Shown: one piece after another, positions 20,315-31,074 of the stretch
Numbering within the stretch: position 1 is the first letter of the stretch
How the letters are laid out: the number at the start of each line of letters is the position of its first letter
DNA from: Azolla caroliniana
Lineage: Eukaryota > Polypodiophyta
NCBI GenBank assembly: GCA_043228905.1
Contig: JBHGNT010000020.1
Location: forward strand, 9,362,001-9,426,000
Direction of reading: 5' to 3'
Length of the DNA stretch: 64,000 bases
The notes under the pieces: generated by a model
The model's input: only the letters and a program-made list of their open reading frames with translations
Database searches by the model: none
What the model was told of the DNA's origin: nothing
Made by a program: the position numbers and the translations under genes

Positions 20315-22053
20315 TGTTGAGATACAAGCTCAAGCTGATCCAAATCGGCTGAATAAGCCAGACCCGAATCAGTATCCGGAATGAAGAACTTGATCGGTGT
20401 CTGTATCTGTGTGTAACCGGTAGGCCGTTAGAGGCCTACAGTTCTAGCCTAGTACATAGGCATATTTTTGGAAGTTAGTGTTTATCACTCAGTACGAGCA
20501 TTGAAGTACTTGTTAGTACTTCTGTCAGTCTTTTTAAGGACTTGTATAAAAAGTGCTATGATGCACATTTGTATGTATAGAGTTTTACAGAGCTTCTTGA
20601 AATAGAGATTCATTGTCTTGCTCTCTCTATCTCTATGTCTCTCACCTTCTCTGTGTATTCCATTCTTTATGGTTTCTGTTGCTATCGGCTGAACTGATTG
20701 AAATCTATTTAGCTTCTATATATTTATCTTTACATGGTATCAGAGCGCGAGGGTTGAACGTCTTTGCTGCCGACAAGAGCTTTCAACATAAAACAAGACC
20801 TAACACCCGGTAAGAACAGACAAGAAGAGAAATGGACAGAGGTATGGGAAATTCGCTTCGACGGAGAAGCTCAACAGAAAAAACTACGCATCCTGGTCGT
20901 ACAAGATGCGCCAGTACTTGCTCGGACACGGGTACTAGAGTTATGTTGAAGGAGGAAATGATGCAACACCGGATTCGACACACATGGATTTTTCGGCCTG
21001 GGAACAAGCAACAAGCAGAGTTCTCTACTGCTTCGCATCTAGTGTCGGTGATCAACTACTGAGTTACATCCGAGACGCCAAAATCCAAAGGAGGCTTAGG
21101 GAAATCTGAAGAAGATATTCGTCACAAGCACCACAGCTAGAAAGCTACATCTCAGACATGAGTTGAGCAACGTCCAGCAAAGAGACATGTTGGTGATTAC
21201 ACCTCCCGAATCAAAGACATTTGCAACTCACTCGCCTTCATCAATGTGACCAGCGACGAGGACGAAATGGTGCAGGTCTGTCTTGATGGGTTGGCATCTA
21301 AGTTCGAACCATTCCAGACGGCGATCTGCACAAGAGAGAGTACGTCGGATTCGACACACTGGGATGTTTCGACCTGGGAACAAGTAGCAAGTAGAGTTCT
21401 CTACTACTTCGCATCTAGTGTCGGTGATTAGCTACTGAGTTACATCCAGGATGCCAAAACACCAAAGGAGGCTTGGGGAAATCTGAAGAAGATATTTGCT
21501 GCAAGCACCACAGGCAGAAAGCTACAACTCAGACATGAGCTGAGCAACGTCCAACAAAGAGCCATGTTGGTGGCTGATTAGACCTTCCAAATCAAAGCCA
21601 TCTGCCACTTTCTCGTCTCCAGCAACGTGACTGTTAAGGAGGACAAATTGGTGCAGATCTCTCTCGATGGATTGGCATCTAAGTTCAGACCATTCTAGAC
21701 GGTGATCTGCACAAGAGAGAGTACGTCGTCATTCTTCAAGTTGCAATCGATGCTTCTCGTTGAAGAGAACCACACAGATGCGTCAACAAGCATGCACACC
21801 GACAATAAAATGTTGTACAGGGAGGAGGATAGAGCCCATGGTCATGGTGGATGAGGCGGGTTGGCACGCAATGGAGGCGTCCAACAACTGCAAAACCGAA
21901 GGAATAATCATCATGCCGACAACAATTCTGGATCCTCTGGGAGTACTGGGAGTCAAGGCGGTGCCAGAAACTGGCAAGCAAAGGCCGACACGGTGTCGTG
22001 GGGAATTCTGGCTATCAGGGGAAAGGGGCTGGATGTGCGTGAACGGGAGGTGC
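20315..22053 (+). mobile_element. Cop-C: truncated copia element (5' LTR and gag)
   Basis: The plus-strand 5' LTR is at 20315-20734 (TGTTGAGATACAAG...TTTACA), followed at once by the primer site TGGTATCAGAGC (20735-20746) and a gag remnant. Sequence of this element stops at about 22053. The LTR has a TATAAAAAG box near 20545. It belongs to the same broad copia group as Cop-E (37951) and Cop-F (50859), whose LTRs start TGTTGAG and whose gag leaders match. Confidence 0.88.
20832..22053 (+). pseudogene. Cop-C gag with internal tandem duplication
   Basis: The start is at 20832 (ATGGACAGAGG as in Cop-E and Cop-F). The gag is degenerate with many frame breaks. Its middle part is present twice in tandem: the segment at about 20972-21348 recurs at about 21349-21725, including the CTACTGAGTTACATCC and GAGAGAGTACGTCG landmarks. 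The repeat unit covers the DQLLSYIRDAK to DEMVQVCLDGLASKF part of the protein. No zinc knuckle is readable; the sequence ends about where it should be. Confidence 0.8.
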
Positions 22054-23356
22054 ATTGATGCACCCGTAATATGTCTTTTGTACAATCATGTGTAAATAAG
22101 TTAGTATTAGTTAAGTGTTGAGGAATACTAGGTAGGAGTGATTCGATAGGTACTTTAAGGCTACACGAATAGAGAATAAGAATAATATCTGATGGAGGAA
22201 ATTGAGGGAAATCTCTGCCCGAAAGTGGATGGCTTTATGGGTGATGTAACAGCCTCCCCTTTCTCTATAAAAGGGAGGTTTGAAACTGTTTGGGGATCCA
22301 CATTTTGGGAGGACGAAGTGTTGTTGGACCGAGCTCTACAGACTTTGGCCTTCCCGATCTCTATTTCTATCGTCGTGCTATGAGACCTCTGTTTCGCGCA
22401 GGTAGCCCATGTGCACCCGATCGGAGGCTTGCTATCGTGTGTGTCTGTGTGTCTGTATACAAGGAGCGCGAAGCTCTGTTTATCGGCCGCGTCCGGTTGT
22501 ACTCTTTCTGGTTCTCTATTAATCATTAGAGTTTTGCTGAGTTTCTTCTGTGTTGGGCATTTCCGCATTGACCCTACTTGTTGCGCGTTGTTGTGCCCCG
22601 TGCTTGTGCACTCATTCCCGTTCTATTTTGTTGTGTGCGCGTCCAAATCTGCAAGCCCGAGAGCTCACCGTTGTTGTCCGGCATCCTAACCGGAATGGTA
22701 CATTTCTTCAGTCCCACGCGCTTTCTAGCTGGGATCCGGAATCTTTTCGGGTAGGATAAACGTCTAGAAACCGATCCGGTGGAGTTATCCGAACATCGAT
22801 CGAATCCACCCTTCTCCTTTTTTCCGACTCCTTGGTACGAGACCCTGGTGGTCCCGTCCCTATTTCTATGCATCCGCGCAGAATACCGCGCCATCTTAGG
22901 CAAACCCAACGTGAATGGGGCGGTAGAGAAATCTGAAAATGAGGGGAAGCGAACTCACCGAAGCGATGGCGGTGGCCGTCGACCGCCTGGTTAACTCTTG
23001 TGAGAGCACTAGTGGCCTCGATAGGTCTGTGGAAACGGTAAACATGTTCGCGTTCAAAAGTGGAAGGATGCACACAATTGGAAGGATAGGGAATATTCCG
23101 TTAGATTTCAAGGTTTTTTTAACCATTCACAAAAAATGTGATACCTATATCACATGTGCTCAAAGACTCAAATGAAAAGCATAAAATATCACCATGTCAT
23201 AAAATTGAAAATTCACAAAATTAGACAAATGGAAGAATTTTACAACATGTTTTTTATCGTAAAAATAACAACTCGTGTTGTTTATAACAAACAATATTCA
23301 CAATGAGCGATTGATTTAAAAACAATTAAGCTTTATATCATTTGAGTTCTTATAAG
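22054..23356 (+). other. LTR-like promoter region and unassigned DNA
   Basis: Directly after Cop-C the sequence reads TGATGCACCC, and a TATAAAA box lies at 22266-22272, then GC-richer DNA. This resembles an LTR start with promoter but no second LTR or primer site was found. The stretch 22700-23080 has overlapping ORFs on both strands with no recognisable domain. The stretch 23100-23356 is AT-rich. Confidence 0.3.
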
Positions 23357-25890
23357 CTTATATTTTTAACTATTCATGCCAAAAAATACAATCGAGAGTT
23401 ATTCCTCCCATAAGAATCACTACTATAGAGCCTATGATACAATGGTGATTCATCCTCCTCATCATTAGATGTACCAATCAAAGCATTGTCTTCATCTAAA
23501 AGCAAATGTTGTGACTCCAAATCATGCGTGGAAGATCTGGTCTACCTTCGATCTAAGAAGCCTTGTATACTTGGCAATTTCTCTTTTATTATGTTATTGT
23601 TGACTTCCTTAAACGTCTAGCTTTTGTTAGTGTAAAGTCGTACACAATGATATCCACATCTTGCATGTCAAGGGTCGATGTGTTACGTATATTTCTTTTC
23701 CTCTTGACATTGGGCATTCCATCATCTCCAATGTATACTTTCCTGTGAATGCATTCTTGCTTTTAGTGTTGTACCAATGCACCTTTGTAGACTTTATCTG
23801 ATTTTGGTTTTCATGCATCACCATGTCCAATACTTTACCAATCCATAATTGGTGCCCCATGTCATTGTCATCGGCAGGTGTGGCAATTAACATGCCAACT
23901 TGTATTTCATGCGTGTTTCCTTGCCAACGGGCTTCTGCTGCTTTTGTCATCCTCGATCCCACATAGATGTCTCTCTGTTGTGGATGGAGAAAGTTTTCAA
24001 GATCCACATTAGTTGCACGAGGTGAAGTTTGAGAATTAGGCGTGTGTTGTACGGACCACGTAAATGGTATTTGCAAGGGCCAAATACCAATGAAGGAATT
24101 ATCAATAATTCCTTGTTGATCACTAAAGAACATGTCCCACCATGAGGTATCTTGTGGTCCAACATACTTCTTTGCATTATCAATGTGCTTCCTTTTGTCC
24201 TGTAAGGCTTGCATCCAAAAGTTCCTTTGTTCATCTACCAAGTCACTGTGCATTTCCTTTTTAGTCTCAATTGGCATTTGTTTTGCACCATGAACAGTAG
24301 TTACAGATGGCATATGAAGCAAGAACTGGCAACCGTCTTCTGGCTCCCACTGTGGGGAGAATGAATATTTCTTTGCATGCAACAATGTACAACCACTTAT
24401 ATCATTTTCACTTATCAAGAACACGTGATTGAAGCTAATATTGTTTAATTGGGCTAACACTTTCACATTCTCTTCCCCACCATTTGTTATGTATCTCTTA
24501 AAGTGGAGCACATTCAGACGTGGTGTATATGCATCACAAATGATATCAAATAACTTCGGTAATGTGAAAACATCATATCGAGACAACAATCTAGAGAATG
24601 TATTGAACATCTGATCAATATGGTCATGTGTGTGACCAACCAGAAGGAAGTTAACTTTAACTTTCCTAAACACTCTGTGTTCCACCAACATGCTCAAATA
24701 TACGAAGACAGTTGAATTCTTGTTCTCCCTAGCGGTGTTGTCCAATTGAATGTAGAGAATAGGGGGCAATGGGTGCCCCCAATTCATCAGAACACTTTGA
24801 ATCACAGTAACTGTTAGGTTGGGATCGTTGTGGACATTTGGGTAAGTAATGAAGACATGAGGTTTAACTATCCCATTATAAGCCAAACAACCCACCAAGT
24901 GCATTTGAACGAGACATTCGTTGTTGACGTCTTTCGGAACCTCCTAAGGTTAGGTATGACAACGTTAGTGAATTGTGTTGACCACAATCTTGTGAACTGA
25001 CTGTAGGTGACATATTTATCACTTGACGTTAACATATCCGATTTGTAAGCATCATATACTTCTCGTCGTGTGTAATTATCTGAAAGATGCAACCTGCCGG
25101 TAGTTGGCATTACTTCACAATTAAGGTTGAAGTAGTTTTTCATCCAACGGATTGCATTTCTTCCGGATGCATCCTTCATACTTGGAACTTCGTCGCCATC
25201 GACATTGAGATCAACATTGAGAACTCGTTGTTGCACTCTATATAATCTCATGTTGCTAACACATAACAAAATTTTGAATGCCACTCTACAACATTGTAGT
25301 CCATAGAAGATATAATACTCAAATGAGATCTTAATGTTTGACAATATGTCCTTTACCATCTGCATCTTCGTTGCAAGATAAGTGTCTTGCTCATCACCAG
25401 TGAGTGAGAAATAGTATCACCTTAATGACCATAACTTATCCTTTCCAATAGTAGACATGCACCCATGTGCACAACAATCTTTGTCGATATGTACTCTGAG
25501 TTGGTTCTCAGATGTCACAAGGGCAAACCTATCTCGGTTGTTTCGATGTGGAACCCTCGTAAAATGCATAGGGCTTGCCGATTGGACTTCTTCTACACAT
25601 ACATTTGTTGGCTCATTTTGTTCGTTTACTTCGGAATGTGAAACAGCAGCAACACTTATGGCAGCTTGATTGTCATTCTCTTCATAGGTTAGATCCTCAT
25701 TGTAGTTGTACTCATCAATCGAGAACTCATGACTTAGGGCGATAGTTGATGGTGACTGAGTATTTGGTGACCACCCGCAATATTCTTCGACAGAAAAAGG
25801 TGATCCTATCGAAATAGGATATTCATCCACTGAAAATGGTGAGTTTTGGCTCATTCTCTCAAACTCCGAAGATCCTGTCAAACAATTCAC
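23357..25890 (-). pseudogene. DUF7869-type protein gene, disrupted
   Basis: Three open segments run in order on the minus strand. 25890-25417 has an acidic N-terminus ending in a DKDCCAHGC cysteine motif. 25416-24868 is the same frame after one in-frame TGA at 25417-25419, and includes NLNCEVMPTTGRLHL. 24904-23627, in another frame, has LQLDNTARENKN-like and FLLVGHTHDHIDQMF motifs. A small-barrel-like tail (LWIGKVLDMV, VHWYNT) follows, then an acidic end to about 23360. These motifs are those I associate with DUF7869, an uncharacterised family that often looks transposon-linked. As I recall the family, a segment carrying a conserved Asp should lie between the second and third segments, and it seems missing near 24905-24930. 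The function is unknown. Confidence 0.7.
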
Positions 25891-26445
25891 TATTGTTCAA
25901 ATGAGGTGCTCTTGTACAATATAAGAGAGCATATAACAAATGACCGAAGCTAAACACACACCTATAAATATAGAAATATAATTTAAAAAAAACACATTAT
26001 ATATATAATCATATATATATAAATATTTATATTGTAACTATACATAACTAACAACTATGTAACTAACTAACTATATAACTATATGAGGTCAAGTTTTAAC
26101 TAACTGAGGTTAAGTTATAACTAACCTCACCTAATTTTTTGTGCCCTATATATGGCCATGCCTTTTATTTTTTCCCCACAGAGCGTGAGAGAAAACACGA
26201 GAGCGTCGAGACCACAAGCGTGTCAGACCAATGAGCGAGAGAGGAGAGCATACAACCCACAAGTGTGAAAATCCACGAGCGAGAGAGAAGAGCATCACCG
26301 CTGCAGTGACCACGCAGAAGACAACACCACCACTGCAACGACCATGCCCTCGAAGAAGATGTCCCGATCGGATTCCAGGTACGAAACCCTAATCTGTACG
26401 AACACCTTCTCATTCATATCGTTCTCCCTGTATGGCAATGTGAGC
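25891..26445 (+). other. Upstream DNA with a possible short first exon
   Basis: 25980-26130 is AT-rich. From 26160 the sequence is GA/CA-rich like a 5' UTR. ATG at 26344 opens a 12-codon stretch (MPSKKMSRSDSR) that stops at a good donor site, CAG/GTACG (26379). No downstream exon could be linked to it, so this exon is speculative. Confidence 0.25.
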
Positions 26446-26960
26446 AACTCGATACTTGGTATTATCGAGTTGGGGTCTAAAGAGGGAGCAACTCGATACT
26501 TGGTATCGAGTTTCTCCCCCTTTAGACCCAAACTCGATACTTAGTATCGAGTTGCTCTACCTTTAGGCCCAAACTCAATACCAAGTATCGAGTTGATCTA
26601 CCTTTAGACCCAAACTCGATACTTGGTATCAAGTTGCTCTACCTTTAGGCCCAAACTTGATACCAAGTATTGAGTTGCTCTATTTGGCCCCAACTCGATA
26701 CTTGGTATCGAGTTGCTACCCCTATGTATACAAACTCGATACCAAGTATCGAGTTCAAGCCCATATCTGGAACAACTCGATAACAAGTATCGAGTTTGTA
26801 TACATATGGGCCCGAACTTGATACCAAGTATCGAGTTTGTATACATAGGGGCCTGAACTCGATATGTAGTATCGAGTTTGTATGCATAGGGGTAGCAACT
26901 CGATACCAAGTATCGAGTTTGTATACATAGGGGTAGCAACTCGATACTTGGTATTGAGTT
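26446..26960. repeat. Array of 13 palindromes with 41-bp period
   Basis: Each unit is a near-perfect 23-bp palindrome with arm AACTCGATAC, a centre of TTG or CAA, and arm GTATCGAGTT. Starts are at 26446, 26490, 26531, 26572, 26613, 26654, 26692, 26733, 26774, 26815, 26856, 26897 and 26938. The steps are 44, 41, 41, 41, 41, 38 and then 41 six times. Spacers of about 18 bp fall in two classes: a GCTCTACCTTTAGGCCCA type (left) and a TGTATACATAGGGGTAGC type (right). The array lies about 560 bp 5' of the DUF7869-type gene. Confidence 0.97.
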
Positions 26961-27357
26961 GGTATACATATGTGCTACAATTTACATGTTTATTGTCCTA
27001 TAATACTAGATTGGGCATAAAAATCAAAGCTTTTTAGCTTTAGGTTTTAGATGTTATTTTGGAAATTTTAAGCCAAATGACCCGTTTTCGGCATACAAAT
27101 AGCCTTATGAAGTCTTTCTAAAACTCTTAGTGCCCATTTCCTGAGTGTCCCTATTTTATTATGGCATTAGGTCTACATATCCTAAGGATGAGCGCCCAGT
27201 GAAAATCATTCGACTGAAATATCAAAGCTCTCCGATAGAAACCTCAAAAGTCCCCCCTCTCATGTTAAAGCAGAAAGGGAAGAAATTATTATTTGAAGAT
27301 GAGTTTCATAGGCAACCATCTGACGAAGTGAGTTAGGAGAATATGGTGGCTGCTCAT
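26961..27357. other. Unassigned DNA with a small ORF
   Basis: A plus-strand ORF at 27145-27336 codes for about 63 residues, basic and rich in Lys and Pro (with PKDERPVKIIRLKY). No homology is recognised. It ends 20 bp before the Cop-D LTR and may be a fragment of a host or element gene. Confidence 0.25.
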
Positions 27358-27897
27358 TGAAAAGAATAGCGCGGAATATTGCTCGGTCACAACCGAGTCT
27401 TAGATCACTTCCTTTAAGGATCAAACACAAAAATGAGAATAGAGATGAATACTCATACACCAAAAATGAGAATAGAGATGGAAAACCCTAATAGGGAAAA
27501 AAACCACGGGAGCCCACAGACTCCAAATTATCACTATATGAGAAAGGTACAATCAGAGACTGGAGGCAACGACCTCGAGCTCTGTATCTTCGCCAAGCGG
27601 TGGGTAGAACAGAGTATCGCTCTGTATCTCACTCTCTCTACCACTCACTATACAACAGTTACAACAACAACACCTCACCACGTCTATGATTGCCCTAGGT
27701 CATATTTATACTCATATGAACTTAGGGCTATTTACAAATATAGCCTCAATAGGCTTACTCAAAACATATTTACAAATATATCTTCTCTTCCGGTTCTCAC
27801 CAGGTCCATCCGATCCGGTTTCTGGATCTCTTCCGGTTCTCACCGGGTCCTCTTCATTCATAACCGGATCCCATCCGAAGGGACCGACTTCCCAACA
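27358..27897 (-). repeat. Cop-D 3' LTR (540 bp)
   Basis: The LTR starts TGTTGGGAAGTCGG on the minus strand and ends ATTCTTTTCA. It matches the Cop-A LTRs over the AATAGCGCGGAATATTGCTC, ACTTAGGGCTATTTACAAAT and CCGGTTCTCACCGGGTCC landmarks. The polypurine tract TGAAGGGGGAGAT precedes it. Confidence 0.92.
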
Positions 27898-27946
27898 ATC
27901 TCCCCCTTCACTTCGGCATGGGATGTCTCGTCAGCCTGATCTGCTT

Positions 27947-28360
27947 TCAGCACACGTCCAACTTGTCGGTTGTCAACACCTTGGTGAGCATATCTGACCC
28001 GTTCTCCTCCGTGTGGATCTTCATCAACATGAACTCTTGATCTTCTACTCTCTCCGAGATCCAGTGGTACCTCCGATGGATATGTTGCTCCTTCCCTCTC
28101 TTCTCAAATCCTTCCGGCTGATGCATGTAGATCTCTTCTTCGAGGTCGCCATGTAGGAATGTCGTCTTGACGTCCAGTTGCTCTACTTTGAGGTCCATGC
28201 TTGCTGTTATGCCCAATATCATCCGGATGGATGTCATCTTTACTACCGGGGCAAAGATCTCATCGAAGTTCACTCCTTTCTTCTTCTGGAAGCCCTTCAC
28301 CACGATTCGGGCCTTATACCTTGGTGGATTTCCGGCATCTCCCAGTTTCAACTTGTACAC
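27947..28360 (-). pseudogene. Cop-D RT fused in frame to the RNase H end
   Basis: The RT reads normally from YKLKLGDAGNPPRYKAR through FLHGDLEEEIYMHQPEGFEK to about 28095. It then continues without a frame change into the C-terminal tail of the copia polyprotein (RYHWISERVEDQEF, ENGSDMLTKVL). The deletion removes the catalytic YVDD segment and most of RNase H. A stop lies upstream near 28370. Confidence 0.88.
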
Positions 28361-28449
28361 CCACTTGTTCTAGAGTGCTCTCTTTCCTTTTGGCAACTCC
28401 TCAGTTCATATGTGTGGTTCTCATGCTAATGCAGGGAATCCATCTCATC

Positions 28450-30250
28450 CTACATGGCACTCAACCGCTTGCGGTCGTGGGTGTCTCTCTTTGCTTCTTC
28501 GAAGCTTTCCGGCTCCCCCTCATCGGTTAGCAATACATGCTCTACATCCGGAAATCTCCGGGCGGCTCTTCTCTCTCGGAGAGGGTATCTTCGTCCTTGG
28601 TTTCTGACTACCGGTTCCTCCGTCTGTTCTTCATCCGAATCTGATTCAGGATCTTGTCCGGTTCCGGTATCTTCTTCTTCTTCTTGGGTCGGTTCGTCGA
28701 GTTTCATCCAGTTTTCAATCGGGTAGGTCCTTGTGTCCTCAAACTGGTTTTCATTGGATGATCCAAAGTTGATCATCTTCTTCTCCGACTCCCAATCCGC
28801 AATGGTCCTGTCTTCCATGAAGACTATGTCCCGACTCCGGAACACCTTCTTGTTGACCAAATCCCACACCTGGTAACCGAATTCATCATCATCGTATCCA
28901 AGGAATATGTATGGTCGGGACTTCGGATCCAACTTTGCTCTCTTGTCCTTTGCGACATGCACATATGTGAGACAACCAAACACCTTTAGATGCCAGTAAG
29001 ATACAACTTTACCGGTCCATACTTTCTACGTTGAGTCTCCTTCCAAAGGTGCTGAGGGTGATCTGTTTATCATATAGGTCGTCGTCATCAACACCTCATC
29101 CAAAAACGTCTTGGGTAACTTGGCATGTGCTAGCATGCTGCGGACTCTCTCTGTTATGGTCTGGTTCATCCGTTCAGCCACCCCATTCAATTCCGGCATC
29201 TTCGGCACGGTGAATTCGAGCCAGATTCCCTTCGACTAGAAGTACTCCTCGAACTGCCCCCGATATTCTCCTCCGTTATCTGCTCGAACCACCTCTAGCT
29301 TCCGGCCAGTTTCTCTTTCCACTCTCGCGTGGAGCTCCTTGAAGACAGACAACACCTTATCCTTCGTCTTCAACGGTGGGACCCACAACTTCCGGTTGTG
29401 GTCGTCTATGAGCGTCACGAAGTACTGTGATTCGGCATGTGACTTCGTGTCCACTTGACACACATCGGTATGCACCAGTTCCAGTGGTGCATTCCGTCTC
29501 ATCGATGGTCTCAACCGGAAGGAGATTCGGTTTTGCTTACCGGCCAAGCAATCGGTGCACTTCTCAAGTTGCACATCCTTCACCGGAATGAGATTGTCTT
29601 TGGCAAGTCTCTTCATCCCCTTCTGGCTCATATGACACAGTCTCTTGTGCCACAGCTCACCGGTAGTGTCGAATGCTACGTTCACTTCTTCCCGGCATAT
29701 CCGGGCATGCATAAGATACAGCGTGTTGATCTTCCGGGCTCGAGCCATAATCAGGCTTCCTTTGCTGAATTTTATGACTCTGTTCCGGATGCTACCTGTT
29801 TAGCCTTCATCATCTAGCCAACCGGTTGATATCAGGTTCAACCAAACCTCCGGAACGTGTCAGACATCCTTCAACAGCAACATGCACCCAGTTGATGTCG
29901 TCAACAACACATCACCTATGCCGATGATTCGGCATGTACCGCCATTCCCCATCCAGACACAACCGTGATCTCTGGTTGTGTAGGATGAGAAGCATATCCG
30001 GTCTGGTGTAAGATGAAACGATGCTCCGGAATCGACAACCCACGTTGTCTCGTCGCCGACAAGGTTTAACTCATTCTCCTCAGTAATGAGCATTAGTTCT
30101 TCTTCACTTGTCGCAATTGTCGATGTTCCCTTCCGATCCGACCCTTTCCGGTCCGAACCGTTCTTCGAATCGGCATTGTCGGTTCCTTTCTCTTTCCGGA
30201 AATGCCGACAGTTCTTTTGGAAGTGTCTCGGCTTCCCGCAATAGAAGCAC
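28450..30250 (-). pseudogene. Cop-D gag knuckle, protease and integrase
   Basis: Read right to left: a CCHC knuckle start (CFYCGKPRHFQKNCRHF) at about 30195-30250, the protease TTWVVDSGASFHLTP (about 30030-30050), GAG-pre-integrase with LWHKRLCHMSQKG (about 29640-29670), the integrase core with LVHTDV and VRADNGGEY (29236-29748), then NGVAERMNQTITERV (29140-29190). The integrase C-terminus with IFLGYDDDEFGYQVWD and an acidic linker is at 28450-28983. Several stops and small frameshifts separate the pieces. Confidence 0.9.
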
Positions 30251-30613
30251 GTTGTTGTAGTGTAATTCGCGCACTACGTGAAATATGTAAAAAATATATC
30301 CGATTTAAGTACACATAACTAAATAAAAGAAAATATTGTTACATGCATAGGGCAAGATTCAAACACTATACCTCCATGTAAACAAACCCAAACTTTACCA
30401 TTGTACTAACTTATCATAAGTGATCTAAATATAGATTTAATAGGTATAAGACTTATATTTACGCCTATTTTTACAAAAAAGTAAATCATGCACTTTTAGA
30501 GTGCGTGAAAACTTTATTTGGAAGAAAAACGCAAGCCAATTACTCATGCACATCTAGTGTGCATGAACACTTTAGGAAAAAGCATGATGTTATGCTTAGC
30601 CTCTTCCATCACT

Positions 30614-30620
30614 ATATAAG
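30614..30620 (+). promoter_or_regulatory. TATA box of the Gyp-D LTR
   Basis: TATATAA at 30614-30620 is conserved with the matching LTR (about 13433). Gyp-B inserted 13 bases after it, at the place expected for the transcription start. Confidence 0.6.
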
Positions 30621-30633
30621 GAAGAGAGAAAAT

Positions 30634-30918
30634 TGTCATGGCAAGACTCGAACCCATGACTTTATGCTACATGGGTCGAGCTCTTACCATTAGATTAGGA
30701 ATTGTATTTTGTAGGATATTATTTTCATTTATACTTTATCATAGAAAATTGATGTATATTCCAGATCTCTCTGGAACATTCTAGAAGCTTCAAGATTATT
30801 CCTAAAAACACTATAAAAGGAGGCACAAGGCATTGTTTTGAACCAAATTGGTTCAACGCCAGTCTTAAGCCTCTTAGCCGCTTGTACTTATCTTTTCACA
30901 TAATATATAGCTGCTGTC

Positions 30919-30967
<49 letters not shown>

Positions 30968-31072
30968 CTCACTTCCTCTCTCGGGAATCTTACGCAGTCC
31001 CGTCCTCTTAGTACTAATAGTACTGCTGTTCTTAGTACTAATTCCATCTCTGTTCTAGTACTATTCCTGACA
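30634..31072 (+). repeat. Gyp-B 5' LTR (439 bp)
   Basis: The ends are TGTCATGG and CCTGACA. It contains a TATAAAA box (30812-30818), a (CT)n microsatellite (about 30923-30962), and repeated AGTACTA motifs near its end (31009-31063). Bases 30638-30700, read on the minus strand, are tRNA-like, with an A-box-like TAATCTAATGG and a B box GGTTCGAGTC. Confidence 0.98.
30812..30818 (+). promoter_or_regulatory. TATA box of Gyp-B 5' LTR
   Basis: TATAAAA, followed 33 bases later (from its first T) by AAATTGGTTCAA at 30845. The spacing predicts transcription start at about 30845. The same spacing (32 bases) holds in Gyp-A. Confidence 0.75.
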
Positions 31073-31074
31073 GT

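Larger units (their letters stand above)
27358..30252 (-). mobile_element. Cop-D: copia element, 3' portion
   Basis: This is a minus-strand copia of the same family as Cop-A. The 3' LTR is at 27358-27897 and the polypurine tract at 27898-27910. Internal coding runs up to the gag zinc knuckle at about 30250, where Gyp-D begins. The gag N-terminus and 5' LTR are absent from the window. The RT/RNase H region carries a large deletion. Confidence 0.92.

Noticed and set aside
22708-23073. Minus-strand 121-residue protein
   Set aside because: It overlaps equally long open frames on the other strand in GC-richer DNA and has no recognisable motif.
26446-26960. CRISPR array
   Set aside because: The repeat-spacer geometry fits loosely, but spacers are related to one another, repeats occur in both orientations with centre changes, there are no cas genes, and the context is a plant nuclear genome.
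26604-26969. Protein-coding ORF through the palindrome array
   Set aside because: The open reading is a by-product of the 41-bp repeat. Residue repeats such as NSIPSIEL simply translate the palindrome.
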